Shown here piece by piece: positions 50,758-59,813 of a DNA stretch of 64,000 nt; within the stretch, counting starts at the first letter, position 1; each line of letters starts with the position of its first letter. The translations under genes and the position numbers were made by a program. This stretch comes from an uncultured Lachnospiraceae bacterium (GTDB taxonomy: Bacteria; Bacillota; Clostridia; Lachnospirales; Lachnospiraceae): the NCBI GenBank assembly GCA_947576945.1, contig CANPTH010000007.1, positions 34,220-98,219 of the forward strand, given 5' to 3'. The notes under the pieces are model-generated. The model did no database searches and was not told the origin of the DNA. It was given only the letters and a program-made list of their open reading frames with translations.

Positions 50758-51630
50758 ATGAAAATGAGTTCTTTTGAACGTAAATTTGGGAAATATGCGA
50801 TTCAGAATCTTTCTTTTGTACTGGTATTATGCTATGCGGTGGGATATCTGCTGCAGATGTTTGACAGGAGCGGTACGCTGATTCTGTATCTGACGCTGAA
50901 TCCCTACGCAATCCTTCACGGGCAGGTCTGGAGGTTGTTCACATGGATTCTGATCCCGCCCGAAAGCAGCAATATTTTCTTTACGCTGCTTATGCTTTAT
51001 TTTTATTGTTCCATCGGAACGACGTTGGAGAGAACATGGGGCACATACCGGTATAATGTCTATTTGTTTCAGGGAATGCTTTTTACGATAGCGGGCAGTT
51101 TTTTACTGATGGGATTTCAGTATCTGTTTAACAGGGATATGATAGCGGGTCTGGGAGCGGATTATTATTTTCTGATCACTTCCCTGTACTTCAGCACTTA
51201 TTATATTAATATGTCTATCTTCCTTGCATTTGCGGCGACATTTCCGGATGTTCAGGTACTGCTTATGTTTATCATACCGATCAAGGTGAAATGGCTGGGC
51301 ACCATCTATGCTGTCATGCTGTTGTTCGATTTCCTGCAGACAAGTGTGGACGGTAAATTTGCGATCGCCGCTTCGCTGCTTAATTTTGTTGTTTTCTTCC
51401 TGACTTCGCGCAACATGATGCATTTGAATCCGAAGCAGATACACAGAAGACAGGAATTTAAGCGGGATGTGAAGCGGAATTCGGGCATTACCAAGCATAA
51501 ATGTGCGATCTGCGGCAGAACGGAAGTTGACAGCCCGCAACTGCAGTTCCGGTTCTGTTCCAAATGTGACGGGAATTATGAATACTGTGAAGAACATTTG
51601 TATACGCATACACATGTTAAGAATTCGTAA
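50758..51630 (+). CDS. Rhomboid-like membrane protein with C-terminal zinc ribbon
   Basis: A 290-aa protein with about six membrane helices (residues 15-220) laid out as in rhomboids, including GQVWRLFTWILIPP and LERTWGTYRYNVY. The catalytic GxSG serine motif and the partner histidine are not visible, so it is probably a non-proteolytic relative. A C-terminal cytoplasmic tail of about 60 residues has CAICGRTEVD, FCSKCDGNYEYC and EEHLYTHTH, a zinc-ribbon-like cluster. The start follows a modest promoter. Function unknown. Confidence 0.8.
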   Translation: MKMSSFERKFGKYAIQNLSFVLVLCYAVGYLLQMFDRSGTLILYLTLNPYAILHGQVWRLFTWILIPPESSNIFFTLLMLYFYCSIGTTLERTWGTYRYNVYLFQGMLFTIAGSFLLMGFQYLFNRDMIAGLGADYYFLITSLYFSTYYINMSIFLAFAATFPDVQVLLMFIIPIKVKWLGTIYAVMLLFDFLQTSVDGKFAIAASLLNFVVFFLTSRNMMHLNPKQIHRRQEFKRDVKRNSGITKHKCAICGRTEVDSPQLQFRFCSKCDGNYEYCEEHLYTHTHVKNS

Positions 51631-51692
51631 AATGTCCGGGCTGTGTGACAGCCTGGACAGACTATTGCAGTGATTTCGAAGAAAGAGGGAAT

Positions 51693-52463
51693 GTGACGGG
51701 AGATATGAATACGGAAAACAGAGAGCTTATATTTGCGAAGACTTTGGAAGAGGTCAGGAAGAAGGCCAGGGAGCAGGGAAACTGTGTCTCAAAAGAGCAG
51801 GTGGAGGTGTTGTTCGGACCGCTTGCCTTAAGCGGGGAGCAGATGGATATGGTGTATGCTTATCTGCATCAGCGCAGGATCGGTATCGGTGAGCCGGTCG
51901 ATCCGGATGAGTATCTTGCACAGGAAGAGAAGGATTATCTGGAGAATTATCTGGAGGAGCTTAAGAATCTTCCTGAAGTGACGGATGGGGAGCGGGAAGC
52001 AGTGACGTTGTCTGCCATGGCGGGGGACGCAGAGGCGAGGAGTCTGCTGACACAGCTGTATCTGCCGGAAGTGCTGGAGATCGCGAAGCTCTATGCCGGA
52101 CAGGGAGTTTATCTGGAGGATCTGATCGGGGAGGGCAACCTGGCGGTGGCTGCGGGTGTTACCATGCTGGGGGCGCTGGAGGATGCGTCCGAGGCGCAGG
52201 GAATGCTGGCCCGAATGGTCATGGATGCCATGGAAGAGTATATAGCGCAGAGCGCCGAGGAGGTCAGGAAAGACAGGAAAATTCTGGATAAGGTTAATAA
52301 AGTTGCCAGGGCGGCGGATGAGCTTTACGAAGAACTTCGCAGGAAGGTGACTGTGGAGGAAGTGATGCAGGAATCGGGATTGAGCAGACGCACGATCGAA
52401 GATGCCATTCGCATGAGCGGAGATAAGATCGAATCTCTGGCGGGAAGCACTGTATCCGGATAA
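51693..52463 (+). CDS. Sigma-70-like protein lacking region 4
   Basis: A 256-aa protein. The N-terminal helical part (SKEQVEVLFGPLALSGEQMDMVYAYL) resembles sigma region 1.1. DLIGEGNLAVAAGV matches the core-binding region 2.2, and VTVEEVMQESGLSRRTIEDAI resembles the end of region 3. No region 4, which contacts the -35 box, is present, and the length is correspondingly short. It may bind RNA polymerase without acting as a standard sigma factor. The GTG at 51693 (AGAGGGA upstream) is preferred; an ATG at 51705 is the alternative. Confidence 0.75.
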   Translation: MTGDMNTENRELIFAKTLEEVRKKAREQGNCVSKEQVEVLFGPLALSGEQMDMVYAYLHQRRIGIGEPVDPDEYLAQEEKDYLENYLEELKNLPEVTDGEREAVTLSAMAGDAEARSLLTQLYLPEVLEIAKLYAGQGVYLEDLIGEGNLAVAAGVTMLGALEDASEAQGMLARMVMDAMEEYIAQSAEEVRKDRKILDKVNKVARAADELYEELRRKVTVEEVMQESGLSRRTIEDAIRMSGDKIESLAGSTVSG

Positions 52464-52529
52464 ACAGAGAGTGAATTTGTACGGCAGGATACAGGTAACG
52501 GGGAAGCAGGCGGCCAAACCGTTATCGGA

Positions 52530-52982
52530 ATGAACTTACTATACGGGATGGTAGAAGAAGTGGAATATCAGAATAGAGATTTCAAATATTTTATGCAGGA
52601 TACAGGTTCCTTGTATCTGGGAGCGAAATATACTTATCAGGAGATTCTGGAAGATGAAATGGTTACTTTTAAATTTAAGAGTATCGTGGAACACTATCTG
52701 TTGAAGGATACTGATCCGGAGACGACTCTGGAGAGTCAGTTCTATTATATGACGCCGGAACAGTTTTCCTATAAGACGTACCGGCAGCTTAAGGCCAGGG
52801 TCAAAGTCTGTACGCTGGTGGAAAAGAAGAGCCTGCTTGGCAGGGCAGAGGTGAAGTATGAAAATAAAGTGATGAAACTGGAAGAACTGGTGGGGATGAA
52901 TCTTGCGCAGAAGAAGAAATACGGTATTGTAGTGCAGGAGCTGATATTATCAAAATTAAGTTTGATGTCGTTTAGCGTGTGA
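52530..52982 (+). CDS. Conserved hypothetical protein, 150 aa
   Basis: A soluble acidic/basic protein with no recognised domain: mixed alpha/beta pattern, rich in Tyr and Lys, beginning MNLLYGMVEEVEYQNRDFKY. It lies between the sigma-like gene and the M16C peptidase in the same direction, 66 nt after the former. The ATG at 52530 has no clear ribosome binding site; 52548 is an alternative. Confidence 0.7.
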   Translation: MNLLYGMVEEVEYQNRDFKYFMQDTGSLYLGAKYTYQEILEDEMVTFKFKSIVEHYLLKDTDPETTLESQFYYMTPEQFSYKTYRQLKARVKVCTLVEKKSLLGRAEVKYENKVMKLEELVGMNLAQKKKYGIVVQELILSKLSLMSFSV

Positions 52983-53011
52983 AGCTATACAGGACAAGAT
53001 GAAAGGAGTTT

Positions 53012-55942
53012 ATGAGGATCATGCAGATAGAACAGTTGCAGGCTTATACAGTGATCGAGAGACGGGAGATCAGGGATTTAAATTCAGTCAGTTATTTATT
53101 GAAACACAATAAGACGGGGGCGAGAGTGGCGCTCTTATCGAATGATGATGAAAATAAGGTATTCTATATCGGTTTCCGTACGCCGCCAAAGGACAGTACC
53201 GGGGTTGCACATATTGTGGAGCATACGGTGCTGTGCGGATCGGATAAATTTCCGGTGAAAGATCCGTTTATTGAACTTGCGAAAGGATCGTTGAATACTT
53301 TCTTAAATGCCATGACCTATCCGGACAAGACGGTGTATCCTGTGGCCAGCTGTAATGATAAAGACTTCCAGAATTTGATGGATGTGTATCTGGATGCGGT
53401 GCTGCACCCCAACATTTATCATGAAGAGAAAATTTTCAAACAGGAAGGCTGGCATTATGAGATGGAGGATGCCGGGGATGCCCTGCGTATTAACGGCGTT
53501 GTGTACAGTGAGATGAAGGGGGCTTATTCTTCTCCGGATGATGTGTTGGAACGGGAGATCATGAATTCACTCTATCCTCATACATCCTATGCCGTGGAGT
53601 CCGGCGGGGATCCGGATGTGATTCCGGAGCTGACATATGATGATTTTCTGGCTTTTCATAAGAAATATTACCATCCTTCCAACAGCTATATTTACCTGTA
53701 CGGGGACATGGATATGGCTCAGAAGCTCCAGTATATTGACGAAGAGTATCTGTCCAGATATGAAGCGCTGGCGGTGGATTCTTCTCTGGCGTCAGAGCCT
53801 GCCTTTTCTTCCATGAGAATAGTTGAGAAACAATATTCTATTATGGAGAGCGAGTCGGAACAGGATAATACGTATCTGGCTTATAACGTTTCGCTGGGAG
53901 AACAGCCGGGACCGGAGTTCTGTAACGGATTTGCGGCATTGGCAGATGTACTGTGTTCGATACCGGGAGCGCCCGTTAAGCAGGCTCTGTTGGATGCCGG
54001 TATCGGAACGGATGTGAGCTGTGTATATGATACGGGTGTCAGGCAGCCTTATTTTTCCGTGATCGCAAAGAATGCGAATGCCGAACAGCGGGATACTTTT
54101 ATCCGCATTATAGAGGATACATTTAAAGCAGCTTCCGAGAAGGGGCTTGATAAGAAGGCGGTGGAAGCGAGCCTGAACAGCAGTGAATTTAAGTACAGAG
54201 AAGCGGATTTTGGTTCTTATCCGAAGGGACTTATGTATGGACTGCAGATGCTGGAATCGTGGCTGTATGATGACGGGAAACCGTTTGTGGAGGTGGAATT
54301 GCTGGAGGTCTATCGAGAGCTGAAGAAGAAGGTAGACACTTCCTATTATGAAGATATGATCAGGAAGTATCTGCTGCAGAATTCCCATAAGAGTATCGTA
54401 GTCGTAAATCCGGTGAAAGGACTGACCGGCAGAAAAGAAAGAGAGCTTGCGGAGAAGCTGGCACAGAAGAAAGCAGCTATGAGCAGCGAAGAGATAGCGA
54501 AGGTCGTAAGGGAGACAGAAGAACTTCGTCTGTATCAGGAGGAGCCGAGCCTGAAAGAGGATCTGGAGAGAATTCCGCTGCTTTCCAGGGCGGATCTGAA
54601 GAAAGAAGCCGCGCCTTATGTTAATGAGGAGAAGAAAGTCGGCGATACGGTTCTTCTGTATCATGATATTTACACAAACGGTATCGGCTATCTGCGCTTT
54701 ATGTTTGATTTAAGGCAGGTGCCGGAAGAATTGTTCCCTTATGTGGGGATATTAAAGATGATGCTTGGTCTGGTGAATACGGCAGACCACAGTTACAGTG
54801 AGCTGTATAATGAGATCAATCTGCAGACCGGCGGTATTGCACCGGTGGTTAATACCTATACGGATGCCAGGGATTTGGAAAAATATACGGCCACTTTTGA
54901 TCTGAAGGTGAAAGTCTTATATGAAAATCTGCCGCAGGCTTTTGCGCTGGCGGAAGAGATCCTGACAAGATCGAATTACACGGATGCCAAACGGCTCTAT
55001 GAACTGGTGGCGGAGGCCCGTTCCTGTAAACAGGCGAGTATGATGTCGGCAGGACATACACTGGCGGCGGGCAGAGCAATGGCATACTTTTCAAAACCGG
55101 CAATGGTGCTGGAGCATATTAACGGCATTCCTTTCTATCGGCTGTTGGAAGGACTGGAGAAGGAGTTTGAGGAGAGGAAAGGAGAGCTGACAGATAATCT
55201 GCAGAAATTGGTCCGGTATATTTTTCGTGCGGAGAATCTGCTGGTGGATTATACCGCAGAACCGGAGGGGCTGCAGGAGATCGCGCCGCTGATCGAGAAG
55301 TTTAAGAGCAGTTTATATACGGATGCAGTTGACAGACCGGGGTATGATCCGGTGCCGGTTAAGAAAAATGAAGGATTTATGTCTGCGGCACAGATTCAAT
55401 ATGTGTGTCGGGCTGGCAATTTTGTACGAAAAGGTCTTCCGTATCATGGAGCGCTTCGTGTGCTTCGTGTATTGATGGGGTATGATTATCTTTGGACACA
55501 GGTGCGTGTGAAGGGCGGCGCCTACGGATGTATGTGTAATTTCGGTAAGTCGGGAGAAAGTTATTTCGTGTCCTACAGGGATCCTAATCTGGAGAAGACG
55601 ATCGATGTTTACGAGAAGGCGGCGGATCATATTGCCGGGTTTGAAGCTGACGAGAGAACGATGACACAATATATTATCGGTGCGCTCAGTGAGCTGGATA
55701 TGCCGTTGACGCCTTCTGCGAAGGGGATGTACTCCCTCACCGGGTACATGACACACTATGAATACGAACAGCTGCAGAAGAACAGAGAAGAGCTGCTTTC
55801 GGCGGATGCAGATACAATTCGGAAACTGGCGGTATATATCCGTGCATTTATCGAGGATGATTATCTGTGTGTTGTGGGGAATGAGGAGAAGATCAAAGAG
55901 AATGCAGAGCGGTTCGGGGAGATTGCGTATCTGTTCCATTAG
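53012..55942 (+). CDS. M16C metallopeptidase (presequence protease/PreP-like)
   Basis: A 976-aa zinc protease of the inverzincin group. HIVEHTVLCGS gives the HxxEH zinc motif near residue 69, and VVYSEMKGAYSSP is the third-ligand region. The C-terminal half has the inactive repeat and GGAYGCMCNF. Full length for the family, which degrades peptides inside a closed chamber. No signal peptide, so it is cytoplasmic. AAAGGAG precedes the ATG at 53012 closely; 53021 is an alternative start. Confidence 0.93.
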   Translation: MRIMQIEQLQAYTVIERREIRDLNSVSYLLKHNKTGARVALLSNDDENKVFYIGFRTPPKDSTGVAHIVEHTVLCGSDKFPVKDPFIELAKGSLNTFLNAMTYPDKTVYPVASCNDKDFQNLMDVYLDAVLHPNIYHEEKIFKQEGWHYEMEDAGDALRINGVVYSEMKGAYSSPDDVLEREIMNSLYPHTSYAVESGGDPDVIPELTYDDFLAFHKKYYHPSNSYIYLYGDMDMAQKLQYIDEEYLSRYEALAVDSSLASEPAFSSMRIVEKQYSIMESESEQDNTYLAYNVSLGEQPGPEFCNGFAALADVLCSIPGAPVKQALLDAGIGTDVSCVYDTGVRQPYFSVIAKNANAEQRDTFIRIIEDTFKAASEKGLDKKAVEASLNSSEFKYREADFGSYPKGLMYGLQMLESWLYDDGKPFVEVELLEVYRELKKKVDTSYYEDMIRKYLLQNSHKSIVVVNPVKGLTGRKERELAEKLAQKKAAMSSEEIAKVVRETEELRLYQEEPSLKEDLERIPLLSRADLKKEAAPYVNEEKKVGDTVLLYHDIYTNGIGYLRFMFDLRQVPEELFPYVGILKMMLGLVNTADHSYSELYNEINLQTGGIAPVVNTYTDARDLEKYTATFDLKVKVLYENLPQAFALAEEILTRSNYTDAKRLYELVAEARSCKQASMMSAGHTLAAGRAMAYFSKPAMVLEHINGIPFYRLLEGLEKEFEERKGELTDNLQKLVRYIFRAENLLVDYTAEPEGLQEIAPLIEKFKSSLYTDAVDRPGYDPVPVKKNEGFMSAAQIQYVCRAGNFVRKGLPYHGALRVLRVLMGYDYLWTQVRVKGGAYGCMCNFGKSGESYFVSYRDPNLEKTIDVYEKAADHIAGFEADERTMTQYIIGALSELDMPLTPSAKGMYSLTGYMTHYEYEQLQKNREELLSADADTIRKLAVYIRAFIEDDYLCVVGNEEKIKENAERFGEIAYLFH

Positions 55943-55963
55943 GGGTATGATCTGGAGGAGTTT

Positions 55964-57106
55964 ATGAGAAAGAGAGTGCAGAAATATGTGTATACCATTC
56001 TGACGGCGGTGGTTATAATGATAACGCTTGCCGCCTGCGGCAGCGCAGGCGGCATGGAAATGTCTGTTTATGAGTCAGCATCCGATACGGCATCTTACGA
56101 CGCCGGCGGTGGAATCTATAAGAATGAGTCGGCGGAAGCGTATCCGGAAGAAGCGATGGAACAGGAGGAAGCGGGGAATGTCGATGCAGCATTGCACGAG
56201 CCGGAGGCTTCGGAACGGAAGCTGATCAAGAATGTAAACCTTACTGTGGAGACGGAACAGTTTGATTCACTTTTGCCCGGGATTGAACGGAGGGTCACGG
56301 AACTTGGCGGTTACGTGGAAGAGATGTCCAGCTATAGCAGAGGGAAAGAATACTCCAAGGATTTTCAGGGAACAAAATATCTGCGATATGCCAATATGAC
56401 GGTGCGGATACCGAGGGAGAATCTGGATGTATTTCTTGAAGAGGTTGGAGAGCAGACCAATGTGACAAGCCGTTCGGAGAGTGTGACGGATGTAACGCTG
56501 CAGTATGTAGACCTGGAGAGTCATAAGAAGGCGCTTCTCACGGAGCAGGACAGGCTGCTTGTGTTGCTGGAACAGGCGGAGTCGGTGGAGGACATCGTAA
56601 CGATCGAGGGACGTCTTTCGGAGGTACGCTATCAGATAGAGAGTATGGAAGCACAGCTGCGTACATATGACAATAAGATTGATTACAGCACGGTATATTT
56701 AAATGTGGATGAAGTGGAGCGCTATTCACCTGCGGAAGGAGCCTCGACAGGGGAACGGATTCGAAACGGATTCCTGGAGAGTCTGGAAGGGGTCAGCCGG
56801 GGGATCAGGAATGCAGCAATCTGGTTTGTGATTCATATTCCGTATTTGGTTGTGTGGCTGATTGCAGGTGTGATTTTTATTCTGATCGTGCGGATTATCG
56901 TAAAGAGGCAGATGAAGAAACATGCAGGATGGACAGCCGGAAATAAGAAGCCGTATAATCCTTATGTTATGGATATGAGAACGCCAGATGACCGGAAGAT
57001 GACAGGAAATCAGACGGAGCCATTGCGTGAAAGCCGGCAGGAAGATCATGACCGGGTCAAAGAACACGGCCAGCGGGAAGAATACAGTAGTTCAGACGAA
57101 GAATAA
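55964..57106 (+). CDS. DUF4349-type lipoprotein
   Basis: A 380-aa envelope protein. The signal peptide ends in LAAC (lipobox, Cys at about 25). The DUF4349 domain (about 85-305) includes RKLIKNVNLTVET and MTVRIPRENLDVFLEEV, a coiled-coil stretch (QDRLLVLLEQAESVEDI), and a final membrane helix (VVWLIAGVIFILIVRIIV) followed by a basic-acidic cytoplasmic tail. Function unknown. It lies 21 nt after the peptidase gene. Confidence 0.88.
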   Translation: MRKRVQKYVYTILTAVVIMITLAACGSAGGMEMSVYESASDTASYDAGGGIYKNESAEAYPEEAMEQEEAGNVDAALHEPEASERKLIKNVNLTVETEQFDSLLPGIERRVTELGGYVEEMSSYSRGKEYSKDFQGTKYLRYANMTVRIPRENLDVFLEEVGEQTNVTSRSESVTDVTLQYVDLESHKKALLTEQDRLLVLLEQAESVEDIVTIEGRLSEVRYQIESMEAQLRTYDNKIDYSTVYLNVDEVERYSPAEGASTGERIRNGFLESLEGVSRGIRNAAIWFVIHIPYLVVWLIAGVIFILIVRIIVKRQMKKHAGWTAGNKKPYNPYVMDMRTPDDRKMTGNQTEPLRESRQEDHDRVKEHGQREEYSSSDEE

Positions 57107-57165
57107 CCGGTTTTGAAGGAATCTGACAGAGATAAAGATGGTATGAGGGAGTGAAACGCGGACAT

Positions 57166-58080
57166 ATGCAGGAAAACCAAAACAGACAATTTAAGGCAGG
57201 GTTTGCCACATTGATCGGCAGACCTAATGTGGGTAAATCGACATTGATGAATGCGCTGATCGGGCAGAAGATCGCTATCACGTCGAAGAAGCCGCAGACT
57301 ACCAGAAATCGCATTCAAACAGTATACACTTCAGAGGAAGGGCAGATTGTGTTTCTGGATACACCGGGAATACATAAGGCCAGGAATAAACTGGGAAGTT
57401 ATATGGTCAATGTGGCGGAACGCACTATGGAGGATGTGGACGTGATCCTCTGGCTTGTGGAGCCGACGGACTATATCGGAGCAGGGGAACAACATATCAT
57501 CGAACAGCTGAAAAAAACAAAAACACCTGTTGTTTTAGTGATCAATAAGATTGATACGGTACAGAAGGAATTGATCCTTACTTATATAGATGCCTACAGG
57601 AAACAGCTTGACTTTGCGGAAATTGTTCCGGTATCCGCGCTGAAGAAGGATGGTATGGAGGTGCTGATCGAGTGCATCATGAAGTATCTGCCTTACGGGG
57701 AACCTTTTTACGACGAAGATACTGTGACAGATCAGCCTGTGCGCCAGATTGTGGCGGAGCTGATCAGAGAGAAGGCACTGCGCTGTCTGGAGGAGGAGAT
57801 TCCGCACGGGATCGCGGTTACTATTGAGTTGATGAAATTCCGCAGGCATATTGTTGATGTTGAGGCGACCATTGTCTGTGAGCGGGAATCCCATAAGGGA
57901 ATCATTATTGGCAGGCAGGGCAGTATGCTTAAGAAAATCGGTTCTCTGGCCCGGCCGGATATAGAGGAACTGGTGGAGCGTCAGGTTAATCTGAAGCTTT
58001 GGGTGAAGGTGAAGAAAGACTGGAGGGACAGTGATTATCTGCTGAAAAATTTCGGCTATAACCCCAAAGAAACAGAATAG
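57166..58080 (+). CDS. era: GTPase Era
   Basis: A 304-aa ribosome-assembly GTPase. G1 is GRPNVGKST, G2 region TTRNRIQTVY, G3 DTPG, G4 NKID, and a C-terminal KH domain has GIIIGRQGSMLKKIG, which binds the 3' end of 16S rRNA. The ATG at 57166 gives the usual Era N-terminus; a GTG at 57151 is directly next to its possible ribosome binding site and is less likely. Era, YqzL-like and RecO form a conserved block. Confidence 0.96.
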   Translation: MQENQNRQFKAGFATLIGRPNVGKSTLMNALIGQKIAITSKKPQTTRNRIQTVYTSEEGQIVFLDTPGIHKARNKLGSYMVNVAERTMEDVDVILWLVEPTDYIGAGEQHIIEQLKKTKTPVVLVINKIDTVQKELILTYIDAYRKQLDFAEIVPVSALKKDGMEVLIECIMKYLPYGEPFYDEDTVTDQPVRQIVAELIREKALRCLEEEIPHGIAVTIELMKFRRHIVDVEATIVCERESHKGIIIGRQGSMLKKIGSLARPDIEELVERQVNLKLWVKVKKDWRDSDYLLKNFGYNPKETE

Positions 58081-58190
58081 AAAAAGACAAATCTGCGAAC
58101 CCTATCATTATGAAAAGAATACCTGTCAGGCGGCTGCGTCCACTCTCTACACTGCGTGTATCAGCGTCATACAGGATCAGGGGGCGTAAG

Positions 58191-58367
58191 ATGAAAGCGA
58201 TAAATTACTGGGATAAATTTATGATAACAGGCCGAATTGATGATTTTCTGGCCTACAAAAATGCAACACGGGACGAAAGTACGGAGAAATGTGAGGGGAA
58301 GGAAAGGGCAGGAGAGCATTCTCATGCAGGAATATATACAGATTACGGGAATGGTTTTAAAGGCTGA
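58191..58367 (+). CDS. YqzL-like small protein, 58 aa
   Basis: The sequence MKAINYWDKFMITGRIDDFL followed by AYK matches the short YqzL-type protein (WxxFxxTGxIxxYLxYK) that Bacillus encodes between era and recO, and it occupies the same place here. The C-terminal half is hydrophilic. It overlaps the start of recO by 44 nt in another frame, suggesting coupled translation. Function unknown. Confidence 0.75.
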   Translation: MKAINYWDKFMITGRIDDFLAYKNATRDESTEKCEGKERAGEHSHAGIYTDYGNGFKG

Positions 58368-58971
58368 GCCAATGGGGGAATATGACAGAAGAGTGGTGAT
58401 ACTTACGAAGGAGAAGGGAAAAATTTCCGCTTTTGCCAGGGGAGCACGCAAGCCTAACAGCAGGCTGCTGGCAGCGACAAATCCCTTCTCTTTCGGAGAG
58501 TTTAAACTGTATGCCGGCAGGAATTCCTATACGGTCATGGATGCCGCAATCAGTAATTACTTTGAAGGATTGCGGGAGGATTTCGAGGGCGCCTATTATG
58601 GAATGTACTTCCTGGAGGTGTCTGATTATTACACGAGAGAGAACAATGACGAGAAGGAAATGTTGAAGCTGGTGTACCAGTCACTGCGTGCGGTATTACA
58701 TAAAGGGATTTCCAACAGGCTGATCCGCTGTATTTTTGAGATGAAGGCGATGGTAGTCAACGGGGAATTCCCGGGAATGCCCGTTGAGGGAGATTGGGAC
58801 GAGTCTACAGCCTATACGGTGTCTTACATTATGAGTTCGAGCATTGAAAAACTGTATACATTTACGGTGAAGGAAAATGTGCTGGCAGAGCTTCGGGCGA
58901 TCACAGATGATTATCGAAGACGATATCTTGACAGGACGTTTAAAAGTCTTGAAATTGTGGATAATCTTTAA
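58324..58971 (+). CDS. recO: DNA repair protein RecO
   Basis: A 215-aa recombination mediator that loads RecA with RecR. The OB-fold N-terminus ITGMVLKAEPMGEYDRRVVIL and KGKISAFARGARKPNSRL are typical. The usual Cys4 zinc motif in the C-terminal half is absent; only one cysteine remains (CIFEMKAM). The ATG at 58324 has GGAGAG upstream. It is somewhat shorter than many RecO proteins. Confidence 0.9.
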   Translation: MQEYIQITGMVLKAEPMGEYDRRVVILTKEKGKISAFARGARKPNSRLLAATNPFSFGEFKLYAGRNSYTVMDAAISNYFEGLREDFEGAYYGMYFLEVSDYYTRENNDEKEMLKLVYQSLRAVLHKGISNRLIRCIFEMKAMVVNGEFPGMPVEGDWDESTAYTVSYIMSSSIEKLYTFTVKENVLAELRAITDDYRRRYLDRTFKSLEIVDNL

Positions 58972-59004
58972 TATAATGTAATGCAGTATGTGGGAGGAGA
59001 GAGT

Positions 59005-59685
59005 ATGAGAAGAACACTTATGCAGCCGGCCTGTACACTTGCGGCGCCAAAAAAGTTGAAGGTTTGTGCATTTATTCTGGCAGCGGCCAGTATGTTTACC
59101 GGCTGCGGCAGTGAAAGGACGCCGGAGGTGAGTTCCCTTTCCATTGATAAAGACGGAAAGATCAGCCATCAGATCATAGGGCAGTTTGAACAGGATTATT
59201 ATGAGAAAGACGGGCTTGCAACGCTGGCGCGGGAGAGAGTTGAGGAGTACTGTACAGATAACGGTGAAGGAAAAGTCGTGCTTGGAGAGGTAGACGAGCG
59301 GGACGGTAAGGTGCTGATTTATTTTGATTATGCATCAGATGAAGATTACAGCGCTTTTAACAACCGGACGTTATTTGTAGGGACACTGGAAGAGGCGGAA
59401 GGACAGGATTACAATTTGGGCTATGTCGCATTTATTTCTCCAAAAGGGCAGCCGATGGAGATCGGCGGTATAGAAGAGCCGGAGAAGAAGAAGGTTGTGA
59501 TTATCGGGATGCGGCCAACGGAGGAGCTTCTGGTGAATACCTATGGGAAAGTACTTTATGTAAACCAGAGCGCCGATACGAACCTGGATGTGTCTTTCGC
59601 TGGGAAAGGCAGTGTCAATATTTCCTATCCGGCTTTGGAATCCGGAGAGACAAATGGTGCATTGTCGTATATTATTTTTGAATAA
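59005..59685 (+). CDS. Hypothetical lipoprotein
   Basis: A 226-aa secreted protein with a long N-terminal signal ending in FTGC (lipobox, Cys at about 34), followed by a soluble beta-rich domain with no recognised family. It is upstream of glyQS. GGGAGGAGAG precedes the ATG at 59005. Confidence 0.8.
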   Translation: MRRTLMQPACTLAAPKKLKVCAFILAAASMFTGCGSERTPEVSSLSIDKDGKISHQIIGQFEQDYYEKDGLATLARERVEEYCTDNGEGKVVLGEVDERDGKVLIYFDYASDEDYSAFNNRTLFVGTLEEAEGQDYNLGYVAFISPKGQPMEIGGIEEPEKKKVVIIGMRPTEELLVNTYGKVLYVNQSADTNLDVSFAGKGSVNISYPALESGETNGALSYIIFE

Positions 59686-59813
59686 CACATATTATGAAAA
59701 CATATATTATTTTAAAAACAGTATACAAAAATTCAGCAGATTATAGATGCAGACAGGTGATTAACAGATAACAAGCCGCAGTGTGGCGGTGGAATATAGA
59801 AAGGACAGAGAAG

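Noticed and set aside
59686..59813. T-box leader upstream of the glycyl-tRNA synthetase gene
   Set aside because: The gap is only 128 nt and no T-box consensus or terminator pair was seen.
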